From Parerythrobacter_A sp963761775 (GTDB lineage Bacteria; Pseudomonadota; Alphaproteobacteria; Sphingomonadales; Sphingomonadaceae), in contig CAVXIF010000001.1 in NCBI GenBank assembly GCA_963761775.1, positions 252,422 through 316,421 of the forward strand: DNA of 64,000 nt. Direction: 5' to 3'. Below, in pieces: positions 48,094 through 55,687 of the stretch. Made by a program: the position numbers and the translations under genes. The notes beneath the pieces are model-generated. The model saw only the letters and a program-made list of their open reading frames with translations. It was not told where the DNA came from and searched no databases. Numbering within the stretch: position 1 is the first letter of the stretch; each line of letters starts with the position of its first letter.

Positions 48094-49359
48094 ATGCCAA
48101 CCGACAACACCGCCGCCACTGTCACGCCGCCCGAACTGGTGCAGGTGCGCCTGCCGGTATGGTGGACGTTCGGCGGACTTGTGACTGGTCTGATAGCGGG
48201 GATCGCGTTGTCGGGCACGACGGCGCTTCCCGACATTCTTGCGGTCGCGGAGCCGATAGGCGCGATGTGGCTGCGCGCCCTGCAGATGACGATCATTCCG
48301 CTGGTTGCGTCCTTGCTGGTGCTGGGCATTACGCAGATGATGGCGGCGGCGCGGGCCGGGCCGGTGGCGGTCCGGATGCTGGCGACGATGTTCGTGGTGC
48401 TGGCGGGCGGCGCGGTTGCAACCGCACTGCTGATGCCCGTGGTCCTCTCGGCATTCCCGGTGCCCGAAGGTGCGGCGGCGCTGCTGCTGGTCGATACAGG
48501 GGGCGCAGCGCAGGACGTGCCCGGCGTGGGCGACTTCCTGACTTCGCTCGTCGCGCCCAATCTGGTTGCGGCGGCGGCGGAAACCGCGATGCTGCCGCTG
48601 ACGATTTTCTTCGCCCTGTTTGCCGTTGCGACGGCAGGCCTGCCGATGGATCAGCGGCAAGTGCTGGTCGGGTTCTTCCATGCCGTCGCCAACGTCATGC
48701 TGACGATCATCGGCTGGGTGCTGTGGCTGGCCCCCGTCGGCGTGTTCGCGCTGGCGCTGGGGGTCTCGGCCAGTAGCGGCGCAGATGCGTTCGGCGCGCT
48801 GGCGCATTACATCACGGTCGTTTCGGCGATGGGCCTGGTGGTGCTGGTCGCGGCCTATCTCCTCGGAACACTTGCCTTGCGCGGAAAAGGCGGCGGATTT
48901 GCCGGTGCCATGCTGCCCGCGCAGGCAGTGGCCGTATCGACGCAAAGCTCGCTCGCCAGCCTGCCCGCAATGCTCGACAGCGCGCGCCGGCTGAAGCTGC
49001 GCGAAGCAACGGCGGATTTTGTGCTGCCGCTGGCGGTTGCCATCTTCCGTTCGACCAGCCCCGCCATGAACCTGGCGGTGGCGATTTACGTCGCCTATCT
49101 CGCGGGCGTCGAGCTGACACCGGCCACGCTGGCGGCGGGTATCGGCGTGGCGCTTATCATAAGCGTGGGTTCGGTCAGCCTGCCCGGCTCCATCAGCTTC
49201 GTCATTTCCATCGCGCCGATTGCGCTGGCGATGGGTGTGCCTATCGAACCGTTGGCAATACTCGTGGCGGTGGAGATGCTGCCCGATATCATGCGCACGC
49301 TGGCCAATGTAACGATGAATGTCGCGGTTACAGCAAGCGTGGACCGGTCGGTAGACTGA
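48094..49359 (+). CDS. DAACS-family dicarboxylate/amino acid:cation symporter
   Basis: A 421-residue polytopic protein of the glutamate transporter (GltP/DctA) fold. It has ALQMTIIPLVASLLVLGITQ early, AVAVSTQSSLASLPAMLDSA as the re-entrant hairpin HP1 (Ser-rich), ATADFVLPLAVAIFRSTSPA in TM7, where an NMDGT-like motif is expected but replaced by RSTSP, and VGSVSLPGSISFVI in HP2. The altered TM7 motif means the ion or substrate preference may differ from classical Glu/Asp carriers. It is divergent from glmM, and sodB follows 85 bases on. Confidence 0.85.
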   Translation: MPTDNTAATVTPPELVQVRLPVWWTFGGLVTGLIAGIALSGTTALPDILAVAEPIGAMWLRALQMTIIPLVASLLVLGITQMMAAARAGPVAVRMLATMFVVLAGGAVATALLMPVVLSAFPVPEGAAALLLVDTGGAAQDVPGVGDFLTSLVAPNLVAAAAETAMLPLTIFFALFAVATAGLPMDQRQVLVGFFHAVANVMLTIIGWVLWLAPVGVFALALGVSASSGADAFGALAHYITVVSAMGLVVLVAAYLLGTLALRGKGGGFAGAMLPAQAVAVSTQSSLASLPAMLDSARRLKLREATADFVLPLAVAIFRSTSPAMNLAVAIYVAYLAGVELTPATLAAGIGVALIISVGSVSLPGSISFVISIAPIALAMGVPIEPLAILVAVEMLPDIMRTLANVTMNVAVTASVDRSVD

Positions 49360-49444
49360 TGCCGGATGAGCAGTCTTGCAACGGAATTGGCGGTCGTGCG
49401 TTATCGATGACACACCCATACCAATCCCAGACAGGAGCTTTTCG

Positions 49445-50059
49445 ATGGCCTTCCAACTCACCCCGCTACCCTATGCCGACACGGCGCTGGCACCCGCGAT
49501 TTCCGCCGAAACGCTGAGCTACCACCACGGCAAGCACCATCAGGCCTATGTCGACAAGACCAACAAGGCGATCGAAGGCACGGACCATGCCGACAAGGCG
49601 TTGGAAGACGTAATCGCCGCTGCGCGCGGATCGGACCAGGGCCTGTTCAACAACAGCGCGCAAAGCTGGAACCACGGGTTCTACTGGCATTCGCTCGCAG
49701 CCGACAGCGGCAGCCCGTCGGATGAATTGCAGAGCATGATCGACGATGCCTTCGGTTCGACCGACGGTCTTGTCGAAAAGTTGCAGGAACGCGGCGCAGG
49801 GCACTTCGCCAGCGGGTGGGTCTGGCTGGCCGAGAAGGATGGCACCCTCAGCATCGAGGAAACGCATGATGGCGACACGCTGGCCGACAGCGATTTCAAT
49901 CCGCTGCTGACTATCGACGTGTGGGAACACGCCTATTATCTCGACCACCAGAATGCCCGTCCGGCTTACTTGAAAGCAGTGACTCAGGATAAACTGAACT
50001 GGAGCTTCGCGTCGGAAAACCTCGCGCGCGGCAGCACGTGGACTTACGCAGCGAACTGA
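49445..50059 (+). CDS. sodB: Superoxide dismutase [Fe/Mn]
   Basis: Dismutates superoxide in the cytoplasm. The 204-residue protein has MAFQLTPLPYADTALAPAIS, the metal-ligand His in YHHGKHHQAYVDKTN and FNNSAQSWNHGFYWHSL, and the signature DVWEHAYYLDHQNARPAY (Asp and His ligands). Residues such as AQSWNH lean to the iron form. A GGAG ribosome site lies 9 bases before ATG 49445, and an intrinsic terminator follows at 50079. Confidence 0.97.
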   Translation: MAFQLTPLPYADTALAPAISAETLSYHHGKHHQAYVDKTNKAIEGTDHADKALEDVIAAARGSDQGLFNNSAQSWNHGFYWHSLAADSGSPSDELQSMIDDAFGSTDGLVEKLQERGAGHFASGWVWLAEKDGTLSIEETHDGDTLADSDFNPLLTIDVWEHAYYLDHQNARPAYLKAVTQDKLNWSFASENLARGSTWTYAAN

Positions 50060-50078
50060 TAACCACCACATTGTGGTG

Positions 50079-50113
50079 AAAGCCCGTCATGCCTCCGGTG
50101 TGGCGGGCTTTTT
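50079..50113 (+). terminator. Intrinsic terminator after sodB
   Basis: An AAAGCCCG / CGGGCTTT stem with a loop of about 17 bases is followed by TTTTT at the end of the second arm. It lies 20 bases after the sodB stop and in front of the convergent AI-2E-type transporter gene, so it may serve both strands. Confidence 0.75.
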
Positions 50114-50117
50114 GCTG

Positions 50118-51308
50118 TCAGCTTCCTGCGGCTTGCGTGGCATCGTCGTCCAGCCCCAGTGCGAGCCGGTTGCCCGCGAACAAGGGTTCGCCGAACACGA
50201 AACCGACCAGGTTCGGCCGCCCGACATGATCGAAGAACGCGGTGAGCATCAGCAGGATCGGCACCGATAATAGCGCGCCGAACACGCCCCACACCCAGGA
50301 AAAATAGCTGAAAGCGATAAGGATCATAACCGGGTTCATCGTGAACCTTGCACCCAAGATGGAAGGCGTGACCACATTTGCCTCGACCGCATGCAAGCCA
50401 AGATAGGCGGCGGCGGGTATAAGGCCCAGCAGCACGGTATCCGCCGTGCCGATGCCGAACAGGGTCAGCAGCGCGGTCATGGCGAGCGGACCAATGTAGG
50501 GAATGAAATTCAACAGCGCGGCCAGCCCGCCCCACATCAGCGGCGCCTCGACCCCCAACAGCCATGCACCCGACGCCACGATGACGCCGACGCCCAGATT
50601 GATCCAGGACACGGTCAGGATATAGGCTGCGACCCGATCCTGCACTTCGCGCAGCACGCGCGCCGCCTTGATGCTGGTGCCGAGCGACGCACGGTCGAAC
50701 AGCAGGTGCTGGCGCATCCGCACACGCGCCTCGATCAGGAAAAACGCCATCAGGAACGTCAGCAGGACTTCGAGCAGGACCGTCGGCGTCGCTACCGCAA
50801 GCTGCTGGAAGATTGATGGACCGGCCAGCACCACCTGATCGGCTCCGGCATTGCCCATGATCGCCAATACCCGTTCGTTCAGATTGGCGACCATTGCGAA
50901 TTCGGCCTGCAGTTCAGCAAACCTTTCGCCGACCCTGTCGACCATATCCGGCAGTCGCGAGACCAGCGTGCTGGCCGGTTGCAGGATCACGCCGAATGCA
51001 ACCATCACGATGGCGATGAAAACGATGATCGCGAACAACGAGGCGAGCACATTGGGTAATCCGACGCGCGACATGAAGTCGGCAAGCGGAGACAGCAAAA
51101 TCATCAGGATAATGGCACTTGTTACCGGCAGGAACACTACCGAACCGATAGAAAGCACGAATGGAATTGCGAGGAACAGCCCGATGCCCAGCAACAGGAC
51201 CAAAGCTGAGATAAGCCGCAATTCCTGCTGGGCAAATGCCATGCGACGGCTGCCCACGCGTGGAGGCGCATGCGGTTTGTCAGGTGCTGGAGAAGGGGGT
51301 GGTGTCAT
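50118..51308 (-). CDS. AI-2E family (PerM-like) transporter
   Basis: A 396-residue inner-membrane protein with about eight helices. It opens with a Pro-rich cytosolic segment, then LISALVLLLGIGLFLAIPFV and the family-typical end: GLAALLNFIPYIGPLAMTAL, VVTPSILGARFTMNPVMILI and GVFGALLSVPILLM. Members were linked to AI-2 export or Na+/H+ antiport; the substrate here is unknown. It lies 81 bases downstream of ecfG on the same strand and could be read from the stress promoter. Confidence 0.85.
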   Translation of the reverse strand: MTPPPSPAPDKPHAPPRVGSRRMAFAQQELRLISALVLLLGIGLFLAIPFVLSIGSVVFLPVTSAIILMILLSPLADFMSRVGLPNVLASLFAIIVFIAIVMVAFGVILQPASTLVSRLPDMVDRVGERFAELQAEFAMVANLNERVLAIMGNAGADQVVLAGPSIFQQLAVATPTVLLEVLLTFLMAFFLIEARVRMRQHLLFDRASLGTSIKAARVLREVQDRVAAYILTVSWINLGVGVIVASGAWLLGVEAPLMWGGLAALLNFIPYIGPLAMTALLTLFGIGTADTVLLGLIPAAAYLGLHAVEANVVTPSILGARFTMNPVMILIAFSYFSWVWGVFGALLSVPILLMLTAFFDHVGRPNLVGFVFGEPLFAGNRLALGLDDDATQAAGS

Positions 51309-51389
51309 GGCCGCGACATCTGCACCCAGCGTTCCATGACTACAAGCGGGACCTGCATCGACCTGCGATTACGCGCTTGATGCAGGCTT

Positions 51390-51998
51390 CTAAACCCGCG
51401 CCGTTTCACCGTTCCCGGCGGCGACATCGTCCAGCTCTTGCAGGATTGCGCGGTGGGCCGACGCATCGTCCACCGAACGCTGCGGAATGTCGCCATCGCT
51501 CAGCATGGATGCAAGCGCGGCACGGGCTCGGCCCACGCGGCTCTTGATCGTGCCGATGGCACAGCCGCAAATCTCGGCTGCTTCCTCATAAGAAAACCCA
51601 CCAGCACCGACCAGCAACAGCGCCTCGCGCCGTTCCGGCGGCAGGGTCAGCAAGGCGCGGTGCATGTCGGACAGGTGCAGCGGCTCCTCCTGTCCGGCCG
51701 GTGCCGTCAGGATACGCTCCGCCACGCCCTCGTCATACTCGCCACGAAAGCGGTTGCGGCGCATGTCGGTGAGGTAGGCGTTGCGCAGGATGACAAAGGT
51801 CCATGCCCGCATACTGGTGCCCGGTTCGAACCGGTCCTGTGCAGCCCATGCCTTCATCATGGTTTCCTGAACCAGATCGTCGGCCATGTCGGGCCGCCCG
51901 CACAAGCCCCGTGCAAAAGCACGCAGATGCGGGATGACTTCGGTCAGTTCGGTTTTGAATTCAGCCTTTTGCGCAGGCGTGCGCTCGTATTTGGCCAT
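51390..51998 (-). CDS. ecfG: General stress response ECF sigma factor EcfG
   Basis: Sigma factor of the alphaproteobacterial general stress response, held inactive by NepR. The 202-residue protein has region 2 (HLRAFARGLCGRPDMADDLV, then QETMMKAWAAQDRFEPGTSM) and region 4 (LPPERREALLLVGAGGFSYE, then EAAEICGCAIGTIKSRVGRA). The GGFSYEEAAEI form is typical of EcfG/ECF15. Its ATG shares one base with the nepR stop (TGATG), so the two are coupled. The promoter is the EcfG site at 52258-52282, giving autoregulation. Confidence 0.95.
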   Translation of the reverse strand: MAKYERTPAQKAEFKTELTEVIPHLRAFARGLCGRPDMADDLVQETMMKAWAAQDRFEPGTSMRAWTFVILRNAYLTDMRRNRFRGEYDEGVAERILTAPAGQEEPLHLSDMHRALLTLPPERREALLLVGAGGFSYEEAAEICGCAIGTIKSRVGRARAALASMLSDGDIPQRSVDDASAHRAILQELDDVAAGNGETARV

Positions 51999-52174
51999 CA
52001 GTCGGCATCGTCCAGCTTGGACAGCAAGTCCTTGAAACTGTCGGGCAAGGGCTCGTCCACGACCGACTTGTAGAGCTGTTGCAGCCCGTTCGCCCACTCG
52101 GGCGAGTCGCTTTGCTTCGGAGCGGATGGAGCAGGGTTGGCAGGTTTTGGCATAGGAAACTGGTTGTCCGGCAT
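51998..52174 (-). CDS. nepR: Anti-sigma factor NepR
   Basis: Small anti-sigma factor that binds EcfG and is removed by phosphorylated PhyR. The 58-residue form starts at ATG 52174; the conserved part is EWANGLQQLYKSVVDEPLPD followed by SFKDLLSKLDDAD, the hallmark two-helix NepR core. An ATG at 52243 would add 23 residues but would lie only about 7 bases from the predicted transcript start, so the shorter form is preferred. It is cotranscribed with ecfG and divergent from the sensor kinase. Confidence 0.93.
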   Translation of the reverse strand: MPDNQFPMPKPANPAPSAPKQSDSPEWANGLQQLYKSVVDEPLPDSFKDLLSKLDDAD

Positions 52175-52255
52175 GGGCTCGGCCCTGCCTTCCCTTGGCG
52201 GCCGGGGCAAGATGATAATGCGCGATGGGTCGTGGTTACGCATCGGGTAAGAGTT

Positions 52256-52282
52256 GGAACGATACCTTGTAACTTTGGTTCC
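52256..52282. promoter_or_regulatory. Overlapping divergent EcfG-type promoters for nepR-ecfG (minus) and the sensor kinase (plus)
   Basis: Minus strand: GGAAC (52278-52282), 16 bases, CGTT (52258-52261), a perfect EcfG consensus. Plus strand: GGAAC (52256-52260), 16 bases, GGTT (52277-52280), one base off the consensus. The -35 of each promoter overlaps the -10 of the other, so binding in one direction should exclude the other. Predicted starts are about 52250 on the minus strand and 52287 on the plus strand. Confidence 0.85.
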
Positions 52283-52347
52283 TCCCCTAACGATTGCGTC
52301 ACAACACCGTGAGGCAGCACCCGAAGGACGAGAAAGAGGAACCGGGT

Positions 52348-54027
52348 TTGGCTTCGCAGTTTTCCCAACGCCGGTCCCGCCGTCTCCTGATCGAATATCC
52401 GCGCGCCGTTCCGATTGCGCTGTTCCTGCTGGTTGCCGCCATCACCGCGTTGAGCGTGTTCGCCATCGAGCAGGGCGAAAATGCGCGTGAGCGGGCCGAA
52501 ATGCGGGAACGGGCGCAGGCGATCGCTTCTGCTATCGAACGACGGGGCAACAGTTCGGCTGCCTACCTTCGTGCCGGCGCGGCGTTGTTCGGTGCGAATG
52601 AGCAAGTCGATCCGCGACTGTTCACAAGCTTCGTTACGCAACTACGGCTTGATTCCGATTTTCGCGGTGCGGATGGCCTCGGGTGGGCCCGGCGCATCGG
52701 CACGCGCGACATCGCCGCCTTCGAGCAGACACAACGCGCAGGGGGGGAGGCTGAATATGTCGTGCGTCCCCTTCGTTCGGCAAGCGCAAACGGCGAGGAT
52801 CCTGGGGCGGTGCCAGTGACATTGCTGCAACCTGCAACGGAACGGAACCGCCGTGCGCTTGGGTTCGATATGTATTCCGAAGCGACACGCCGCAAGGCGA
52901 TGGATGATGCAGCAAGCAGTGCGCGACCAACCGCAACCGGCAAGGTCGTTCTGGCACAGGAAGGTGCCGGTTCCGATCCGGGTTTCATCATTTATATGCC
53001 GGTATTTCGTGAAGACACCGTACCGCGCCGGCTGCACGGCTTTGTCTACAGTCCGTTCAATGCGAAGGAATTCCTGTTTTCCGCGCTGGAGCTGGAAAGC
53101 CGGGGCGAAAAGGGCGTACGCCTGTATGATACCGAAGTCGCTCCTGAAAACCTGCTGGCAGAGATACCGCCGGATGCCGTAACCGGCGTAACTGCGGTTG
53201 AACCTGTCCGGATCGCGCAACGTGACATGGTGTTGCAGGTTGAATCATCGCGGGCAGTGTCATTGTCCAGCCTGTCGATGCTTACGCTGCTGTTCGGCCT
53301 GCTGGTCGCTTCTTTGCTGATGACGGTGGCGCGACTGCTAACGGCACAGGCCAAGGAAGACCGTGCGTCATTGCAATGGTTTGCGGAGCAGAATTCCATC
53401 CGCAATTCGCTGACACGTGAACTGAACCACCGCGTAAAAAACACGCTGGCAAACGTGCTTTCGATCGTGGCCCTGACGCGCAGGCGCGCCGCCTCGCTGG
53501 ACAGTTTTGCCGACAGTCTGGACGGCCGTATTCGCGCCTTGTCGGCAACGCACGATTTGCTGACCCAGTCGGAGTGGGGCAGCACGGCAATCCGCGCGGT
53601 GATCGAAGCGGAACTCGCGCCTTATTCCGGCACGAGCGATACGATGGTCGAGCTGGATGGGCCCGATGTCGAGCTTGCGCCGAACGATGCGCTATCGCTC
53701 GGTCTGGCCTTGCACGAACTCAGCACCAATGCCGCCAAATACGGGGCGTTGAGCCAGCCAGGCGGCACGGTTTCGATTGTCTGGGAAAAGGTCGACGATG
53801 AAACGGCGCTTCTGCGCTGGACCGAACGGGGCGGACCGCCGGTTGCAGCGAAGGCCGACCGGGTACGCGGGTTCGGCACGGACCTTATCGAAAAGATCGT
53901 AGCCCACGAACTCGCTCGCCCGGTACAGCTGGAATTCGACCCGGCCGGCGTCCGGTGCGAATTGATGATCCCGATCCGCACGCCAAGCGATTTTGCCATC
54001 CGGGCAAAATACGCGCCGGACGCCTAG
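52348..54027 (+). CDS. CHASE-domain HWE-type sensor histidine kinase (PhyK-like)
   Basis: Membrane sensor kinase at the general stress locus, a likely input to PhyR. From TTG 52348 it has 559 residues: TM1 (VPIALFLLVAAITALSVFAI), a periplasmic CHASE domain (RGADGLGWARRI, LGFDMYSEATRRKAMDDA), TM2 (SMLTLLFGLLVASLLMTVAR), the HWE/HisKA_2 box LTRELNHRVKNTLANVLSIV with His361, and the ATP-binding part (LALHELSTNAAKYGAL, RGFGTDLIEKIV). The TTG is chosen because AGAGGA lies 7 bases upstream; GTG 52309 and TTG 52294 are alternatives, the last nearly leaderless. Convergent with phyR. Confidence 0.9.
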   Translation: MASQFSQRRSRRLLIEYPRAVPIALFLLVAAITALSVFAIEQGENARERAEMRERAQAIASAIERRGNSSAAYLRAGAALFGANEQVDPRLFTSFVTQLRLDSDFRGADGLGWARRIGTRDIAAFEQTQRAGGEAEYVVRPLRSASANGEDPGAVPVTLLQPATERNRRALGFDMYSEATRRKAMDDAASSARPTATGKVVLAQEGAGSDPGFIIYMPVFREDTVPRRLHGFVYSPFNAKEFLFSALELESRGEKGVRLYDTEVAPENLLAEIPPDAVTGVTAVEPVRIAQRDMVLQVESSRAVSLSSLSMLTLLFGLLVASLLMTVARLLTAQAKEDRASLQWFAEQNSIRNSLTRELNHRVKNTLANVLSIVALTRRRAASLDSFADSLDGRIRALSATHDLLTQSEWGSTAIRAVIEAELAPYSGTSDTMVELDGPDVELAPNDALSLGLALHELSTNAAKYGALSQPGGTVSIVWEKVDDETALLRWTERGGPPVAAKADRVRGFGTDLIEKIVAHELARPVQLEFDPAGVRCELMIPIRTPSDFAIRAKYAPDA

Positions 54028-54043
54028 GCGTTCGTAAGAAGCG

Positions 54044-54835
54044 TCAGGTGAGCGGCTTGTTCGCCCCGAAGAACAGCGCCTGGCTGATCGCCGCACGCAC
54101 TGTGGTTTCCTGAAACGGCTTGGTCACGAGATAGGTCGGCTCCGGCCGGTCGCCCGTCAGCAGGCGTTCGGGATAGGCGGTGATGAAAATCACCGGCACG
54201 CTGCCCATTTCCAGAATGTCGTCCACCGCATCGAGGCCGGACGATCCGTCGGCCAGCTGGATGTCGGCCAGCACCAGTCCCGGCGTCTTTTCCGCAACCA
54301 CTTCCTGCGCCTGCGTGCGCGTGGCGGCGGTCCCGCAAATCTCGTGGCCAAGCGAGGTGACGAGATCTTCGAGCTGCATCGAAATCAGCGGTTCGTCTTC
54401 GATGATGAGCACCGATGTCGTCGATTCCCGGTCGATCTCGGCCACGGCGTCGCGCACCAGGCTTTCCACATCGTCGGTCGACACTTGCATGATCTCGCCC
54501 GCTTCCTCGGCAGAAAAATTCTCCAGCGTGGTCAGTAGCAGCGCTTGCCGGTTGAGCGGTGTCACGCCCTTCAGCCGATCCTGCGCCGCTGCCTCGTGCG
54601 TGGAGGCTTCGGCGGCTTCCGGCACGTCCTGGAACGCGCTCGACCAGATCGTGTTGAACGCGCGATAAAGCGGCACGCGGCCTTCGCCCAGTTCCGCCTT
54701 CAGCGCATCGTCGGCCAACGCGGCTTCCAGCGTGGCCCGCACATAGGCATCGCCGCTGGCCTGCGAGCCGGACAGCGCCCGCGCATATCGCCGCAGGTAG
54801 GGCAGATTGGCAGCGACTTGATCTCCGAGCGACAT
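54044..54835 (-). CDS. phyR: Response regulator PhyR (sigma-like domain plus receiver)
   Basis: Anti-anti-sigma switch of the general stress response: when phosphorylated its sigma-like domain sequesters NepR. In 263 residues, the N-terminal EcfG-like domain (DQVAANLPYLRRYARALSGS, TPLNRQALLLTTLENFSAEE, AGEIMQVSTDDVESLVRDA) precedes a receiver with LIIEDEPLISMQLEDLV, phospho-acceptor Asp191 in LVLADIQLADG, and the Lys in YLVTKPFQET. It is transcribed toward the kinase and preceded by a perfect EcfG promoter. Confidence 0.96.
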   Translation of the reverse strand: MSLGDQVAANLPYLRRYARALSGSQASGDAYVRATLEAALADDALKAELGEGRVPLYRAFNTIWSSAFQDVPEAAEASTHEAAAQDRLKGVTPLNRQALLLTTLENFSAEEAGEIMQVSTDDVESLVRDAVAEIDRESTTSVLIIEDEPLISMQLEDLVTSLGHEICGTAATRTQAQEVVAEKTPGLVLADIQLADGSSGLDAVDDILEMGSVPVIFITAYPERLLTGDRPEPTYLVTKPFQETTVRAAISQALFFGANKPLT

Positions 54836-54886
54836 AAACTTCCTTCCGTAAGGGATACAGGGCGCCCTGACAGGCGCGCACAGGGC

Positions 54887-54911
54887 AACGCGGCGAAACG
54901 CGTCAGGTTCC
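54887..54911 (-). promoter_or_regulatory. EcfG-type promoter of phyR
   Basis: On the minus strand GGAAC (54907-54911), 16 bases, CGTT (54887-54890): a perfect match to the EcfG consensus. The predicted start near 54880 gives a leader of about 45 bases before ATG 54835. PhyR is thus expected to be induced by the sigma factor it frees, a positive loop. Confidence 0.88.
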
Positions 54912-55058
54912 CGTATCGGACCCGTCTACCCGTTCGCAGCCCGCGCCGCAATCGGTGCTGTCGTGTTGTCGTCCAGCGTGATCCGGTCACCCATCGTAAG
55001 TTTTAATAAGGCTTGAAAGGGGTGCGGGAACCGTTCGTATGGTCGGCGATTGTGATTG

Positions 55059-55147
55059 TGTCACCCGCCGCGACCCCCCTCCCGTCAAGGCGGCCGGTGA
55101 TACGATCCCCTCGGCCCCCGGACACCTGTTCGGGGGCCGTTTTCGTT
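55059..55147 (+). ncRNA. Candidate small RNA with C-rich loop, divergent from phyR
   Basis: The terminator at 55112-55147 has no upstream plus-strand gene. Before it lies a stem-loop: TCACC-C-GCCGC (55061-55071) pairs with GCGGC-C-GGTGA (55090-55100), leaving one C:C mismatch, and its 18-base loop contains CCCCCCTCCCG, complementary to Shine-Dalgarno sequences. A second C-rich run, TCCCCTC, lies between the two hairpins. A GGAAC box at 55027-55031 with GATT 16 bases on is a weak EcfG-like promoter that would start the RNA close to the first stem. Such layouts are typical of alphaproteobacterial trans-acting sRNAs. Boundaries are predicted. Confidence 0.5.
55112..55147 (+). terminator. Intrinsic terminator of the candidate small RNA
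   Basis: A perfect 9-bp GC-rich stem, CGGCCCCCG (55112-55120) with CGGGGGCCG (55131-55139), a 10-base loop, then TTTTCGTTT. It is one of the strongest terminators in the window, yet no plus-strand protein gene ends nearby; the kinase gene stops over 1 kb upstream and phyR lies between. Confidence 0.8.
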
Positions 55148-55177
55148 TGCGATCAAGCCAAGGATGCGAAAGGTGGT

Positions 55178-55588
55178 CTAGCGTGCGCCGCGCCTCAGGG
55201 CAGCCAGCACCCCCCGACGCGGGGTACGCCGCGCCGCTGCCAGCAAGGCATCGGCAGCCAATGGCTTCTCCAGAACGGTGCCGAGCGCGGCAATCGGCGC
55301 GGGAATGTCCTGCGGCGCACCGGTAGCGAAAATGATGCGGGTGTTGCGCGCGTCGAGGCTCTGGATCAGTTCGGCAATCGCCCATCCGTCATCGCTGTCG
55401 CTCAGATGGATGTCCAGCACCAGCACATCAGGCAGTTCGCCGCGCAGGGCCGCCATCGCATCCTGTGTCGATGCAGTCACGATCACAGGCGCGGCCCCGG
55501 CATCTTCGAAGACCATCTGCGTCGCCATCGCGATGACGGGATCGTCCTCCACGATGAGAACGGAGCCAAGGGGTGCCGGTTTTGCCAA
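55178..55588 (-). CDS. Single-domain response regulator, FATGUY type (SdrG-like)
   Basis: A 136-residue receiver with no output domain: acidic pocket VLIVEDDPVIAMATQ, phospho-acceptor Asp in DVLVLDIHLSD, and the Lys in VLEKPLAADAL. The segment TRIIFATGAP matches the FATGUY motif of receivers such as SdrG in Sphingomonas, which help activate PhyR. The basic tail is RRTPRRGVLAALRRG. The start codon is TTG. Its own EcfG promoter (55622-55647) and location next to phyR support a role in the stress phosphorelay. Confidence 0.88.
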   Translation of the reverse strand: MAKPAPLGSVLIVEDDPVIAMATQMVFEDAGAAPVIVTASTQDAMAALRGELPDVLVLDIHLSDSDDGWAIAELIQSLDARNTRIIFATGAPQDIPAPIAALGTVLEKPLAADALLAAARRTPRRGVLAALRRGAR

Positions 55589-55621
55589 GATCAGGTTCGA
55601 ACGCTGCGCATCGCGAAATGA

Positions 55622-55647
55622 AACGATGCGGCACGCAAAGCGGTTCC
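55622..55647 (-). promoter_or_regulatory. EcfG-type promoter of the single-domain response regulator
   Basis: On the minus strand GGAAC (55643-55647), 17 bases, CGTT (55622-55625): both boxes match the EcfG consensus, with the longer of the two allowed spacings. The predicted start near 55615 gives a leader of about 27 bases before TTG 55588. Confidence 0.82.
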
Positions 55648-55687
55648 CCGACAGTTTTCACGGTTCTCACAACCCGTCGCGGATTGA

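Larger units (their letters stand above)
54836..55177. other. Intergenic region between phyR and the single-domain regulator (342 bp)
   Basis: No convincing protein gene. From left to right it holds the phyR leader and EcfG promoter (minus strand), a GGAAC box at 55027-55031 on the plus strand, a stem-loop with a C-rich loop (55061-55100) and a strong plus-strand terminator (55112-55147). The last three form the candidate small RNA described separately. Confidence 0.7.
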
